Part shown: piece by piece, positions 38,401 to 51,039 of the stretch
How the letters are laid out: each line of letters begins with the position of its first letter
How positions within the stretch are numbered: the first letter of the stretch is position 1
The notes under the pieces: generated by a model
Databases searched by the model: none
Told to the model about the DNA's origin: nothing
The model's input: only the letters and a program-made list of their open reading frames with translations
Translations under genes and position numbers: made by a program
Assembly (NCBI GenBank): GCA_017590115.1
Contig: JAGGNK010006448.1
Location: 9,286,099 to 9,350,098 of the forward strand
Direction: 5' to 3'
DNA: 64,000 nucleotides
From: Montifringilla adamsi
Taxonomy: Eukaryota; Chordata; Aves; Passeriformes; Passeridae

Positions 38401-39600
38401 TAAGATTTCCATTTTAATAGCCCAATTTAAAGAAAATTATTAATACATTTTAGTGGTTCTAAACTAAGTATAAAGGACAAATCCAGCATATTCTCACAAC
38501 CATTTCCCATATGTTTGGCATTCTGTCCATATAATTAATGCTTCATTGAATTTAAAGGCCTTTCATGCAGTGACTCCAGTGTACTTCACAGTTATTAAAA
38601 CTCCCAACATTTCATGACACCATATGAACAAACAAACACACTGAGATGAAGCTGTTCTTTCTACTGCATATTGATTTTACTGGTTTTGTACCACTGACCT
38701 AAAGGGGGCAAAAAATTTTGCACTTGCAAGTTTCCACACAATTTGTGCCTATCCAAACTGAATATCTGTCACAGAATCAGAAATTAGTGTGGGTTCTTCA
38801 CAAACTATTTTAAGGCACTTTACAGTCTGAATGCAATGAGAATGAGGCCTTTCAGCAACTGTATTTCAGCATGGTGATTTAAATGTTTTAATGATTTCAT
38901 ACTGTTCCTTTCTCTGTTCTCAGTGTATACAAAAAAGCGAGTCTATGCCAGAATAATATTTATTTTGCTTCACCAGGAGCCATTCACTTAACAGCAGGAG
39001 AGATACCTATATGAGGAATTTGGAACAAAAGTTACCTCTAGGGTTATGCTTTGTGTGGGGAAAATCTTAATTAAGTTACATTGCAATATTGAAACTTGAG
39101 AATGAGGTCGTAGCCTGCTGTATCATGAAAGCCTTTAATTTGCACACTTCTGTTGTATTGAATAATCAAGGAAAGTTTAATTGAGCACTCTAGAGCCCTG
39201 GGTGTTCAGGGTTTCTATGCACTTATATTGTGTTCTCTGTGCTGTGGTTTAACGCCACATAGTTATTTAGGAGCTCATTTAAGGCAATTAAAAACTACAG
39301 CTGGGTTTTTGTTGGACTGGCTGTGCTCAGCCTAGTTGGGTAATTGGACTCAAATGGATACCTTGCACCCTCTTTATCCTCAGAGTTGTGTGTGAAGTAG
39401 AAAAATATTTTTTTCCTCAAATTTTTTGCTCTTACAGAGAACAAACAAATACGTGTGATTTACAATAGGGTCATAAAATTATTTCTTCATTGCTAATAAC
39501 AATTTCACACTGAGGTGACATTTTAAAAACAATCCAAGGTAGCTTATATTCAAAATATTTTGGCAGCTCTTGGGATTTCTTAGTATTGGCTTAAATCCCA
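35497..39600. other. AT-rich non-coding sequence
   Basis: About 4.1 kb, including a pyrimidine tract with CCTT/CCCTT units (35999-36040). A 124-codon frame (35742-36116) runs through that tract and has no recognisable domain. Nothing else supported. Confidence 0.45.
35999..36040. repeat. (CCCTT)n-like pyrimidine tract
   Basis: T5, then CCTTTCCCTTTCCTTCCCTT-type units ending in C5. Low-complexity polypyrimidine. Confidence 0.9.
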
Positions 39601-40230
39601 TTTAAGATTCTTTGAAAACCTTACTAGCCTCAGACCTCATAAACTTGAAATGTTTGCTGGGGCTCATAAAACCACATAAGTGCCTTTTATGTGTCAGTAG
39701 TTGCCTAGGTCTGAAAAGTAGCTCCTCAGGAGCCTGCCTCAGCTGCCAGGCATCCTCAGGGCTCCTGCATGCATCACTTATGCAAACAGCTTCTGCAGAG
39801 CAGGTAGGCTGGCAGCTGAGCCTCTGCCTCCAGACGTGCCCACAAACCCCCAGGCAGCATCCTGTTCAGGGCCATCAAGAGAATTTCACAGCTGTGTCCT
39901 ACAGGGAGCTACAAAGCATCCTACCTGCTCTGCCTCCAGCAGCTGGGAGGCGCAGGGAGAGAGGCACTGCTGGGACATCTGCGCTGCTTGGCACACAAGG
40001 ACCAGGGAGCCAGCCGGAGCACTGAGTGCTTCAGCACAGAAACTGCCCCTGCATTTATTCCCTGGATATCTTTTGTAGCATCCCAATTCACCCCCTTAAG
40101 GATGAATCTGCTTCATAGAGGGCTAGCCCTCGCTGGCCTGGAGGCAATCAGCATTACACAACTTGTAAGGCCAGGGGTCAATTTAGACTCCAAAATTACT
40201 GCTCATGGACAGTGAGACTCTTTCCATTGC
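39601..40230. other. GC-richer unique block with a 137-codon open frame
   Basis: The block from about 39700 to 40160 is clearly less AT-rich than its surroundings and contains several CpGs. A plus frame of 137 codons (39612-40025) and others (39836-40078; minus 40086-39886) are open, but low stop frequency is expected from the composition. The product is serine- and alanine-rich with no domain I recognise. It might be a regulatory element, a non-coding RNA exon or an unrecognised old repeat. Confidence 0.25.
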
Positions 40231-43200
40231 ACTGAGCTTCCTCCAAACTGCAGCCAGGGAAGACAGCTGGCTCTGTGATAGCATTCAAAGGTTTAATTCT
40301 ACATCTGAAGAGATGTAGAACACCTTCAGCCTACAAATACAGCATATTTTAAGGCAGAAATTCCTTTCTGAAAAAGTGGTGGGGGCAAAGTCATACAAGA
40401 AGGATAACAAGAAGGAAACAAAAAAAGTGATTCTGCAGCCTTGTAGTCTGCCCTTGGGTTGACAAAGATCAGTTGAAGTACAGAAGAGTTTAAATCATAT
40501 TCCCTAGATACCACATATTTTGTGTGAAATGGAATAAATTCATCCAAGAAGCTACATGAGGAATATGCTGCCTCAATACACCCCCTAGCCCAGCAAACAG
40601 AGAGCAGTTTTAGAAAGCTGGATTTGGAATTCAAGAACGTACTCCAAATCAGTCAAATAAAGGCTTAAAAGCAATTTTCTGAACTTCAGACATGGACATC
40701 TTAAATCCTATCATGCTGCTTCATAGTGGAAAAGCCTGAGGAAATTGTTCTCCTCTTTAATATTTTCTGTTGATTAACTTATACATCCTGCTTCTCAATA
40801 TAATGACTCCTGCTAAAATCATCATTGGAATCTGAATTTCCCCATGCATGCTTATCTCTGTATCTCTGACCCTTCCAAAGGCAGAAAACCGGCTTGCAGC
40901 AATTCAACACATTTCCATGCCTAACTACACTGAGTACAGGAAATACTATGGGTATGTTTTTCCCCATTTGGATTTACACCACACCCTGCACAGGGTTGGT
41001 TACCCTGCACAAATTGCTGCAGCAATGTCACTATGCTGCTTCTTGATCTGAGCTCCTTTATATTTTTCCATAGCGTTGTTAAAAGGTAGGCAGAAATTTC
41101 TAAAAATAAAGCATCTGTGTCTTTATCAAATTCAGGCTTCTATCTCCAGTTTTCAGAAGAGCGTCTATTTAGACCTAATAAAACATGTACATGCCTGTGC
41201 ACAGTTAAATAGAGAGTCAAATATTTAAAGAGATGGCAAGGAGAAATATGGTAAGAGCAAGGGAAAAAAAAAAACAAAAAAAAACCAAACTTACTTCTAA
41301 CTGAAGATTTGAGGTGTCCGGAAGACAAATATATATTGGAGGTGTAGAAGAAAAAATGAGGTGGCTGCAACAGTCAGACAGAAAGAGAGAACTTACTGAT
41401 AGAATCCAGGAGAAGAGACATGAGAGTACCCACACCTTTTTTCCTTTTCCTGTGAAGCATTTGCAGTTGTGACTTGCACAATGAATTGCAACAGAAAGAG
41501 AATTGGGTATTAAAGCTGATTTTCTCTATTGAAGAGGTTTAGACTTTCTGCTCCATTTAGTTATTCTTTATGATGCCAAACTATGAAAGTAGAGAGCTGC
41601 AACTAATAATGCGATTATGCAAGATAACATATGAGTATTAAATGTCTGCAGTAAGAAAACTATAAAGGAAATATATTTTTCTTTAAAATATTCTTCAGTG
41701 ATTTCAAAGAAATATAAAGAAGCTGTGTTCTCTCAAAGGCACAGAATTAGACCAATTTTAGAGTAGTGTAACTACAAATGTAGTTTTGCTTACTCATCCT
41801 GCTTCATATGTTTTCTTCTTTTACATCAAGAGATACATGTCAATTTTATCCATTTTGCACTGTTTTTCTTCCTCACAGGAAATATAAAAAAGTTCTGATT
41901 ATAGCCTTCATTTTCATGTTAACAAGAATTCTGAAGGGAGATTAGAAAGGATATGTATGCATCTGCATGCACATGCACTGTGACCTACTTAGTGATATTA
42001 ATAGGGTAGAATGTGGTGATAAAACTGAGGCAGATCTAAAATACTCACATAATATCATCAGTAACAAAGTCATAAAACATTCCATTTATCTATTAATTTT
42101 GTACTTCAATAGCATTGGGTGTTTGTTTACAGTTGTGGAAGTGCAACAGCAAGTACACAACCTCTTGGATTTAGAGATAACCAAAGAAAAGACAATAAAA
42201 GGTAAAAACTTCTATGGAAAATGGTCATGAAGGGAAATTTGACCTTCTGGCCAGCAGATTTTTTCATTCAGCAATATAATAAGAACAATGTGCATTTTTT
42301 AATTGGCCTGTGACTCCTTTCCAATTTCCTGAAATTATGTTGATTGAGACAGTTAAGAATATAATCAAGTTTGCACTAGTAGCTGATAAATGACGTGTAT
42401 TATTGCTATATAACATTAGGATTAAAATCTTAATTAAATAGAATCAATTAAAAAAACAGTTCATGTATGCCTTTGTGTTCCACCAGTGAAAAAGGAATTT
42501 ACCAAATATATTCAATGAAGGAGAACTTGTGTTGAAAGTAGTTCAAAACTTGATTGATACTTTCTACAGTTTTAATTTTAAGGTCTTGAAAGTGGATAGG
42601 GAAAACCTCCAGAAAATAAGGTTTTTTTGAAAAGATTCAAAGTTTCTTTACCTCAAATTTAGTTTACTTCTCAGTTGTGCCTTTCTCCTACATGGTTTAA
42701 CATATTCATATTTTATTCTTGCTTGCTTTTGTCCTGTACTGAGAAATGAGCAGCCCGTTAAATAAATCTGGACTTTTTTCATATTTCAGAAAAGCAAGCA
42801 TTCTATGTATTCATGTTTTATACTGTTTCAGAATCCATTTATATATATTTTTCAGTATAGGATGAGGAAACAGGATTGATATGCTAAAAAAGAAAGAGAA
42901 AGAAATTAAAATTTCATAAAGTAAAGCATTTGAGAATGGCAGTTCCATCAAAGCAACTGACCTGTTCAGGACAGCAATCAAAAATTTTTAAATTACATAC
43001 AAAGAGTGCTAGGTAGAGACAAAAAAAAAAAAAAAAAAAAAAAGGTGTCACCATAATAACAGTGTTTTGCTTTGCTACTCTTCACGTTGTGCTACAGTGA
43101 AGTTAAACACCACTCCAACCTTAGCCCTACCACATCCAGTGGTCTGAGTTCACATCCTCTCCTTCCCTGTCAGTAGCGTTAACTTCAGCTGGAAAATGCA

Positions 43201-43302
43201 TAATTGTGACAGTGGCTTCAAAAGATTTAAACTTTCATATAAGAGTTCAGCACCAATGTAATTTTATGGTTTTTGAAAGAGTTGCAGAATAAAATCTTAT
43301 GA
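40231..43302. other. non-coding sequence, no gene seen
   Basis: AT-rich sequence with frames up to 102 codons (40634-40326, minus) and no recognisable domain. An A23 run lies at 43021-43043. Confidence 0.45.
43021..43043. repeat. A23 homopolymer
   Basis: Uninterrupted A run after GGTAGAGAC; no recognised retroposon body upstream. Confidence 0.95.
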
Positions 43303-43362
43303 CCTGCTCTGTGCAAGAGGTCAGGCTAGCTGGCCTTGGAATTTATTATTTCTAGGATTCCT
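43303..43362 (+). mobile_element. old CR1-type LINE 3' end fragment
   Basis: The segment carries GACCTGCTCTGTGCAAGAGGTCAGGCTAGCTGG-type order, given here in parts: GACCTGCTCTGTGCA, AGAGGTCAGGCTAGC and GGCCTTGGAATTTATTATTTC. That is the pattern of older CR1 subfamilies shared across archosaurs and turtles (AGGTCAGACTAGATGATC, then CTTCTGGCCTTGGAATCTATG). It is diverged from that pattern and short, so subfamily and exact ends are uncertain. Confidence 0.65.
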
Positions 43363-44879
43363 CTTATCAGGATACATTTGAGACATCATGTATGGCACAG
43401 AGGCCAGAATTGTTTTGATCACAACTTTTCTTTCCTTGGGTAAGAATACTCTCAGATGTCATGAGTCAAATCCTGTACAAGCAGAAGATATTTCCAGACA
43501 TGTTCACCAGAAATCCAAAAGAGCAAAAAGTCCTTAGTGTATCTTAAAGAGCTTTTACTTTACAGACCCTAGAGAGCAGAGGGCCAGGGAACAGTCACTT
43601 CACGATGTCATGAGTATATCCACAGATACATCCACCATGGCTGGAGATAACTTATTCACACACAACCCTTTGCTGAGGCAGCGCTGCCTGAGCTCTGAGC
43701 AGATCTGCAGTTATTCTTCTCGTTTTTCAGAGAAGAGGTGGGTCAGCTCCAGTCCTGAAATCTGTATTAGCTGTACCTTTATAAACCCATCCTCTTTGGG
43801 TATGATACCAGCCTCATTGATGTCAGGTTTTTGTAATCATCTCAGAATAACCCTGTACTGTTGCTGAACTCACAGCTGCCTTACACCTGCCCTCTGTACA
43901 CTGTGTCACACTTCAGGCTGCAGAATAACAAGGATGTCCTAAAAGGCCATGTTATCATCATCTACTTTTAACTCTTTCTTTTTCTACCTAGAGAATGCTT
44001 CAGTGAACATTACCTAATAGAGAGAATAACTGCAGTACATCTTCCCTCATCAAATGCAAATGTAAGAAAATTAATGATTAGAAATCTGCTGAATTAGGTC
44101 AGTAATTACAGGAAGTTATAATGATTTAACTGGAAGAAGAGCATATAACTAGGAGCCACATGCAAAACAGAAAAAAGGTCTGGTTCAGTATATAGAACTC
44201 CTAGAGGCAAATCTCTTATAATTGTGAAAAATGAGTGAGAGGCAAAACACATAAATATTGGGAGTAATCCATACTTCTACAGAGGTAGCACAATCTCACA
44301 ACTGCAGACTTATTTTTGTTAAGATGAAAGAATTCTGCAGGCCATAAGGGAAAATAATGGGGCAAATACAGGAAAAAAGGAGATGCAAATATCTAGAAGT
44401 GTCTGAAACTCATTAGTTGAATAAGAGTTGAAAGTAGGAAAATAAGAAAAGAAATTTCTACTTCAATGTGCTATAGTTAGGGGCTGTGCTGAAGAAGGAG
44501 GCTATAATGCAATCTCCACATTTTGAAATATACAGGAAGACAGATGTACATTTTAAAACCATTCCCTAGTCATGACTATAATTCCTGTTCTGTGCTTTGG
44601 TGTAGCATTAATAATTACTAAGAAAGTCATAACCTGAGAGAGAGTATTTAATAAGCACATTTTTCAGTTAGTAGAGCTTGCTGAAAATGAACAAGAAAAA
44701 GATCAGTCTTTGGGAAATGGAAAAATACAGGGCTTTCTCTGTTTTATGATGAGTAGTCATCAGGGTTTAGATCTGAAATGGCATACATATGACTGTGTGA
44801 ATATACTATTTTCTGTGACAGAACTAGAGAATCCAATAACATTGCAACATCAGGAACAATAATTAAGACCAGAAACATT
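43363..44879. other. non-coding sequence, no gene seen
   Basis: AT-rich sequence containing an 85-codon frame (43610-43867) without a recognisable domain. Confidence 0.45.
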
Positions 44880-45085
44880 AAAAAGAAAAGAAAAGAAAAG
44901 AAAAGAAAAGAAAAGAAAAGAAAAGAAAAGAAAAGAAAAGAAAAGAAAAGAAAAGAAAAGAAAAGAAAAGAAAAGAAAAGAAAAGAAAAGAAAAGAAAAG
45001 AAAAGAAAAGAAAAGAAAAGAAAAGAAAAGAAAAGAAAAGAAAAGAAAAGAAAAGAAAAGAAAAGAAAAGAAAGAAAAGAAAAAA
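44880..45085. repeat. (AAAAG)n pentanucleotide microsatellite
   Basis: Thirty-eight uninterrupted AAAAG units run from 44881 to 45070, followed by an imperfect AAAGAAAAGAAAAAA tail. The minus strand reads as a repeating FFSFL frame (45099-44878), which is a translation artefact. A long pure tract like this is expected to vary in length between individuals and is easily mis-sized in assembly. Confidence 0.98.
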
Positions 45086-46163
45086 TAAGCTAGTGACAAC
45101 AGGGCTAAAATTTTAAGTATAAATGCGGAAGCCCTAAAAGAAGTCTAGGAAGAATAATTGGTGTGATAGCAAAGCATTTAAATCCTTTTTTTTTAATATA
45201 ATTTCCTCAGGTGCTTCCCTCAGCTTCATCTGAACAATTCAGTATTTTATCTGGCATAAACCCCAACTCTCTTTAGAGGACAATTTTAGAGGAATTCAAG
45301 ATTGACAGCTCATCTATATATATCAGCATCTGGTATTCTTGGGCAATTTATGACAGCTGAACCAAAGTGACTACCCAGAAACGTCAAACAATCAAGTTTC
45401 AAATGTCTTTGCTATTTTTTCCCCAAAACACAAACATATTCCTGGTGATCCTGGGCAATGACTGATTTCCCCATCCCAGTTTGTAGATTTCTACACTGTT
45501 CAAATTATTGTCCTGTGCCAAATGCCTGTTTGGTCATATGTTGCTTCAGAAGGAAGATGAGAAATTAGATCAGAATGCTGGAGGTATGGAAGAACAGAAA
45601 AACACCTAAGGGCCAGGCCATGTGTCCTGCAGCCATCAGGTGTGGTACCTCTGTGGTGGATGCAAGCTGACTGGTTTCCAAGGGCATGGCATGAAAACCT
45701 CACTTGACTTGTTCTATTTATCCATGTATGGGGTTTTTGCCTATTAAAACAATTCTGGAAATGAGTAAAATGTTAACAATCTCTTGTTTTGGTTTTTTTG
45801 GGTTTTTTTTTCCTTTTGCTTAGCAAACTGCTCTTCTCTGCACAATGATCCTAAATTAAGTTAATCCTCTGAATCTTTCAGTGCTTCCTGCCTTCTCTGC
45901 GCTCCTTCAGTTATTTTCTGCTCAACAGGGGACTGCATTGGGTTGGTTACAGTTGCAGTTCAACCAGAAATACAGAAGAGAAGAAAATCTCATAAAAATC
46001 CCAGATCATCCCTATAACAAAACTCAAAGACGCTTTTTATTTACAAATATCATAACTAGTATCATCTGATTTTTACCTCTTCTGCAAGATTTTAAGGTAT
46101 TTGCCAGGTTTTTCTACAAGCAAGGGGAACAGAGATTGCATATGTAGTTATTTTATGTGTAGA
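45086..46163. other. non-coding sequence, no gene seen
   Basis: AT-rich sequence with frames up to 67 codons and no recognisable feature. T-rich runs near 45190 and 45790-45813. Confidence 0.45.
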
Positions 46164-46861
46164 TGTCAAAGTTTTGGCAGTGGGGGACTGCAGGGTTGGC
46201 CTCTGTGAAATAAGAGCAGGGACTGACCAATGCCAGAACAGCTGACTGCAGAATGGACCCACCACATGACACTGTTGAGTTTATCAGCCAAGCCTGTGGT
46301 GCCTTTGTGATGACATATTTAAGGGCAAAGACATGGAAGAAGGAGGAGGTGCTGCATGCACAGGAGCAGAAACTCCCCTGCAGCCCATGAAGGACCCTTG
46401 CTGGAGCAGGTATTTCTCTGCAGCCAGTTGAGGATCTCATTCTGAGGCAGGTGGATTGCTGTCTCTGAAGGAAGCTACAGACCATGAGGAGACCCCACAC
46501 AGGAACAGAGGGAAAGTGTGTTGAGGGAGGAGGAGTACCACAACCCCTTCTGCCAACACCCCCCATCCCCACCCTGATCTTCTCTGGAAGAGATGGAGAA
46601 GTTTGGGATGAAGTAGAGCTTGGTAAGACAGGGTGGAGAAAAATTGTTGGTTTAAGGTTTGTCTTCTTTTCTCATGCCCTGAATCTATTCTAATTAGCAG
46701 TAAATATTTTTTTTTCCCACAATACTAACTGACAAATTTTCTTCCTGTCTTTAGCTTGACCCATGAGCTTTCCTGTCCTGTTTTCTCCCACTGCTCCACT
46801 GAAGAGAGTAAGGGAGTGTCCTGGTGGGAGTGTAGCCCTTAGCCAAGGTCAGCCTATCACA
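46164..46861 (+). mobile_element. solo LTR of an avian ERVL-type element
   Basis: The LTR starts TGTCAAAGTTTTGGCAGTGG at 46164 and ends GGTCAGCCTATCACA at 46861, giving TG...CA ends. Blocks in order are a GC-richer modular U3/R with CTGCAGCCCATGAAGGACCC-like units (46379 onward), a decayed polyadenylation signal region (CAGTAAATA near 46700), and a U5 block with TTGACCCATGAGC (46756 onward). This is the layout of avian ERVL LTRs and is related to the 31.1-32.2 kb copy. The flanks GTAGA and GTTGT share only three of five bases, so no convincing duplication is seen. The minus-strand 139-codon frame (46572-46153) is incidental. Confidence 0.85.
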
Positions 46862-49362
46862 GTTGTTCAATGTGGTAGGCATGACTCCTACCCCAGTCTC
46901 TCTTATGGACAATAGTGAGACTGCAGCAAAACTGGTTGTCAGCCAGTCACTCTGCTGTCTTCTCCACTTTTCCATCTTCCATGCTTGTTTTTAGAGCAGC
47001 CTTAGCACTTCCTCTCACTATATTCACAATGGGGTTTTCCACTGTCTACAGTTCTGCATAGATAATTGAGTTGAGTGGTATCACTCAACATAATTTTGAA
47101 AAAACAATGATTAGTTGATGTTTGCATTCAAAGACAGATTTTCTTTATATTGTTTAAAATGGGATAGAGCAGAACATAATAGTGCAAAGGGAGCATAAGG
47201 GTAAGTAGAGTTTATTGAGAAAATCTTCCATTTGGAATAGCCAATGCATGCTTGCATGGCATTAATCTATTTTTGTGATTCATGGAGCATAAAATGTTTA
47301 GCTTTGATGCTCTAATAGGTCATTTACTTAGCCACAGAGAAATGTCTAAGAAAGCAAAGGTGATAAAAAGATGATTAAGAAAGCAAAGGTGATAAATAAA
47401 TACTATCTAGCATAATATTGTATAGACTGTATTTTTGTCACCACAAATATACCTAAATATTGTGAAAACAGTACAACATTATTTCTTTGATTTAGAGTGT
47501 CAATAACCTGATTTATTGAGCACATCTAATGCAGGTCTCCTCCAACTATTACTGCAATTATTTAAAGATTAAGGCTCCCTAAAGGCACACAATATGATAA
47601 ACTACAATAAATCCTCTAAAATGTATGGTCTGAAGATATCCCACTGAACTACAGATAATAATTTATGGTCTGTTGGTAAGAGATGCAATTTAATTGCACT
47701 TTGAAATATTCCTAAAGCAGCAATCATCATGTCACAGAGTACCTGCAAAATGTCAGACTCTAATTTATTTTCATGACAGTGTTTCTCTAATTTGTCTGTG
47801 GTAATCTTTCACTCTGAAGGCTTATCCACAGAAAATTAAATATCAAAAAAATTATGCTCAGCTGTCATCATTACCATGTGCCATTTTGTCTAAATTTTGT
47901 CAGAATGTGAAAACAGGGAAGTGACCTGGACTGTTATGGAGCTAATCCTAATTTCCTTCATACTTACCAAGCTACAGCTAGTTTAGAAAATTATGCCTAT
48001 GAATTTACAGGTAGATACATAGATAGTAGCTATATGTATTTCAGGGAAAAATATTAACTAATTTTTAGCCCTGTGCTTAGATTCCAACCTGCTTTCCTGT
48101 ATTTTGGCACCTCTGGAACTCAAGTGCTTTTAATGGAATTAAGGTATACATCAGCATACATTTGGCCAGAGTGAAAGCTGTCTTTCTCAGTTTCATTAGG
48201 GGAAGCAAAACCAAACCCACACTCCCAGAAAACCAGCTAACCAAGCAAAAAAAAACCCAAAACCCCTCAGCCAACAGCAAATTAGGTACTCTACGAAATT
48301 CCTATCCCCTTATCACAAACTCTAAATTTGCAAATACATTATTTCATTCTATCCTCTTCAAGCAGATCCACTGGCTCTCTCCCTGTACTTCTCTGGCTGT
48401 TTTTTGCAGTGAAGTCTCTGATGTTTTTCTACGACTTGGAAGTACCCCAGAGATTTTTCCCTTTATCTCATAGTTGCCCTTTGATCTTTATCTCACAATA
48501 CCTCCTCAGCTGGTGCTGCAAGTCCATGCTGTGATTATATCTGGATGCTCTCCCCTCTGGTATCCACAGAGGTTGTTCTTGGCTGTCCTAGAGGCACGTT
48601 AGTCAAACCACTGCAATTCAAACAGGAGCCTAAGGGCAAATCTTAGTTTAGAATTCAGTAATTGTGAGTCTGAATGAAGTTATTATCAATTCCTCTATTC
48701 ATGTCACGTGCCTCCAAAAATCTCTGCTCACGGGCACACACCATAAAGTTAGAACACGAATAACAGACCTGAAAGGCCTTCAGCCAGAAAGTATGGAGTG
48801 AGATAGGAAATCTTACCTGAAGGTCAATAAAAAACTGTGGAAGAAAAGTTGAAGGACTTCATTGAAAGCAGTGGCACTGTGTGTCTGGGCACTGCAAAGC
48901 AGTGCACATGGCTCTCAGGGGAGATACTGGACCTGCACATGCACTTTGAGTCCAGTACTGACTTAATCACCTATCTCAAAGGAAAGAGAATTAGTTCCCT
49001 TCATTTAAACCAATCACAACTATGAGTGATTTCCTTTTTAAACTATTCAAATTGTATATAAAAAGAACTAGTGGAAGTGCAGAGATCTTTACTATACGGA
49101 CGTATGCTTAGAACAGTTTACACAAGCATATTTCCAAACAATTCCAGAGAAAAGTTATATCGTATTTCTCATTGTGTTCAATACAGCTCAGTTGCAAAGG
49201 TTTTAAAGCTATTTTCTGTATAAAGCTTTTGTAATCAAAGATAAGTAAAATGCGTCTTTGCAGAGCTTAATGCTTATGTGCCACCTAAGAATTTTGAGTG
49301 AAACTTTTGCATTATTTGTTACTGCTCTACCGCCAGGAAGCTTTGAGTCATAAAACAGAACC
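46862..49362. other. non-coding sequence after the LTR
   Basis: About 2.5 kb of AT-rich sequence. No gag or pol is recognisable, so the LTR at 46.2 kb is read as solo. It contains a 21-bp sequence repeated with a 29-bp period (47347-47396) and an 8-bp hairpin at 47070-47089. Frames up to 103 codons (48162-48473) have no recognised domain. Confidence 0.45.
47347..47396. repeat. short tandem duplication (period 29 bp)
   Basis: TAAGAAAGCAAAGGTGATAAA occurs at 47347-47367 and again, identical, at 47376-47396. Confidence 0.9.
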
Positions 49363-49750
49363 ACTGAACAATTGAGGTCAGAAAAGTTCTCTAAGATCAT
49401 TGAGTCCAACCACTAATTGATCACTTTTAAGTCCACCACTAAACCACTTGCCTAAGTGCCACATCTACACACCTTTTAGATACCTCCAATGATTGTGACT
49501 CTACCAAATCCCTACGCAGCCGGTTCCAGTGCTCAACAACCCTTTCAGTGTAGAAATTTTTCCAATCTAAACCTCCCCTCTCATAACTTGAGATTGTGTC
49601 CTCATCCTGTCTCTTGTTACCTGGCAGAAGAGATTGACCCCCACTTCAACAGGTTGTTGTAGAGAACCATAAGATTTCTTCTGATCCTCCTTTTCTATAG
49701 GCTAAGCAACCCTAGCTCTCTCAGCTGTTCCTCATGGGATTTGTGCTCTA
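49363..49750 (-). mobile_element. CR1 LINE 3' end fragment, reverse orientation
   Basis: The plus strand is the complement of about 390 bp of a CR1 3' region. It contains AAGATCATTGAGTCCAACC, AAGTGCCACATCTACACACC, CCGGTTCCAGTGCTCAACAACC, CTCTCATAACTTGAG and CTCTCAGCTGTTCCTCATGGG in the order known from avian CR1. The terminal microsatellite is at the left (49363 side) and decayed. The element is 5'-truncated and carries no reading frame. Confidence 0.93.
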
Positions 49751-51039
49751 GACCAGAAGTTGCCTTACTTCACATTTATCTGAGCCATGCGCTGACTCAG
49801 CTGGACCTTGCAGGTGATAAGAGTGGAAATCATCCTCTTTCTGTATTCTACAGTGTTTTGGGCACTGCACTGGCCCATAGTGAGCTGCGCAGGAATAGAA
49901 TTGGTTAAGCACAGAGAATTTTACCATTCGGTGCCTATTCAATACTGCTTAGATATTAAATAAGATGTTAGAGAACCTACTTTTTACACATAAATTGCCT
50001 AATTTTCTTTGTGAGTCTTCCCCTTATTTCTTAGTTGTGATACTGTCCAAAGACCTGGTCTTACATCATATACATTTCCCTACATGGAGAGAGAAAGCAA
50101 GTCGATGTTCTCAGATGTATTAAACAAATGGCTTTCTTATTATCCTTTTATGGATGAGCTACCATCGTAACCCTTAGAAGGAACAATTAAAACAGTTTGA
50201 GGCAAAGGAGGTTTGTTGCAAGACAAGAGGATATGTCACTGAAAAGTGTCCTGTAATGCAATATTAAGCTTTAAAATTTATGGCTGTTTTCTTCCTTCTG
50301 GTGTTTTTCAATACACTTTTATTACAGGCTCTAAATTACACCCTCACAGAAAAGGTCTCTCTTTAAACCTTTAGGTCAGAATTGTTCAGCTCTTTTCACA
50401 CTGAATCAAAGAGTTTTAAGCTGGCACAATCCTTGGCAGGCTTGTAAATCTTTCAAAGATCTTATCCAATTACCCTTCATGGTCCACAGGCTTCTACAGC
50501 GTGATTGTTTCCTACCACGTGAGGAATTAAGTGCTCATGAAAGGTTAGGAACCAATAGAGTTGAAAAGTAAGCCAGCACATTTTTCTGTAGTTCAGATAC
50601 CATTGTTGTACCTTGAGAGACAGTGTAGAGATCTATGAAGAAATTCAGTCATGATCAAGAACACTGACTGTTTTGAGTGCAGAATTTAAAGGCCAGAAAT
50701 TTTTAGTTTATTTTTACCTCTGACAAAGGATATCAGGAGAAACCAGAGGCTGACCACTAGGGTTTTGTAGCCAGGGTTATTAAGGATCAGAAACCCTCTA
50801 CACTCCAAGGGAAAAAGAGATATTTGCATCCTATGAGGAAGTTCGAGCTGTCTCAGAAGTTGTTGGGAAGAAGCCTGCCTCCTCTTGGCGCTCTGATTGC
50901 CATGCTACACTGGAAGTTCAAAGAAAACATCCCCTCAACACATCACAACCAGTGCTACACTAAGTAGCATTAATTACACAATGAGCCCAAATAGGAAAAC
51001 CCAATTCCCCAGGAAGAGTTTATGGACTAGCCAGAAGGA
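49751..51039. other. non-coding sequence, no gene seen
   Basis: AT-rich sequence. The last few hundred bases before 51040 could belong to the retroviral remnant that follows, but I cannot recognise coding sequence there. Confidence 0.4.

Noticed and set aside
44878..45099. 73-codon minus-strand frame of repeating Phe/Ser/Leu
   Set aside because: It is only the translation of the (AAAAG)n microsatellite.
46153..46693. 139-codon minus frame and 69-codon plus frame
   Set aside because: Both are inside the plus-strand solo LTR and show no protein family.
47070..47089. Perfect 8-bp hairpin GTTGAGTG / CACTCAAC with a 4-base loop
   Set aside because: Too short to support an RNA gene or regulatory structure; such hairpins are expected several times in 64 kb.
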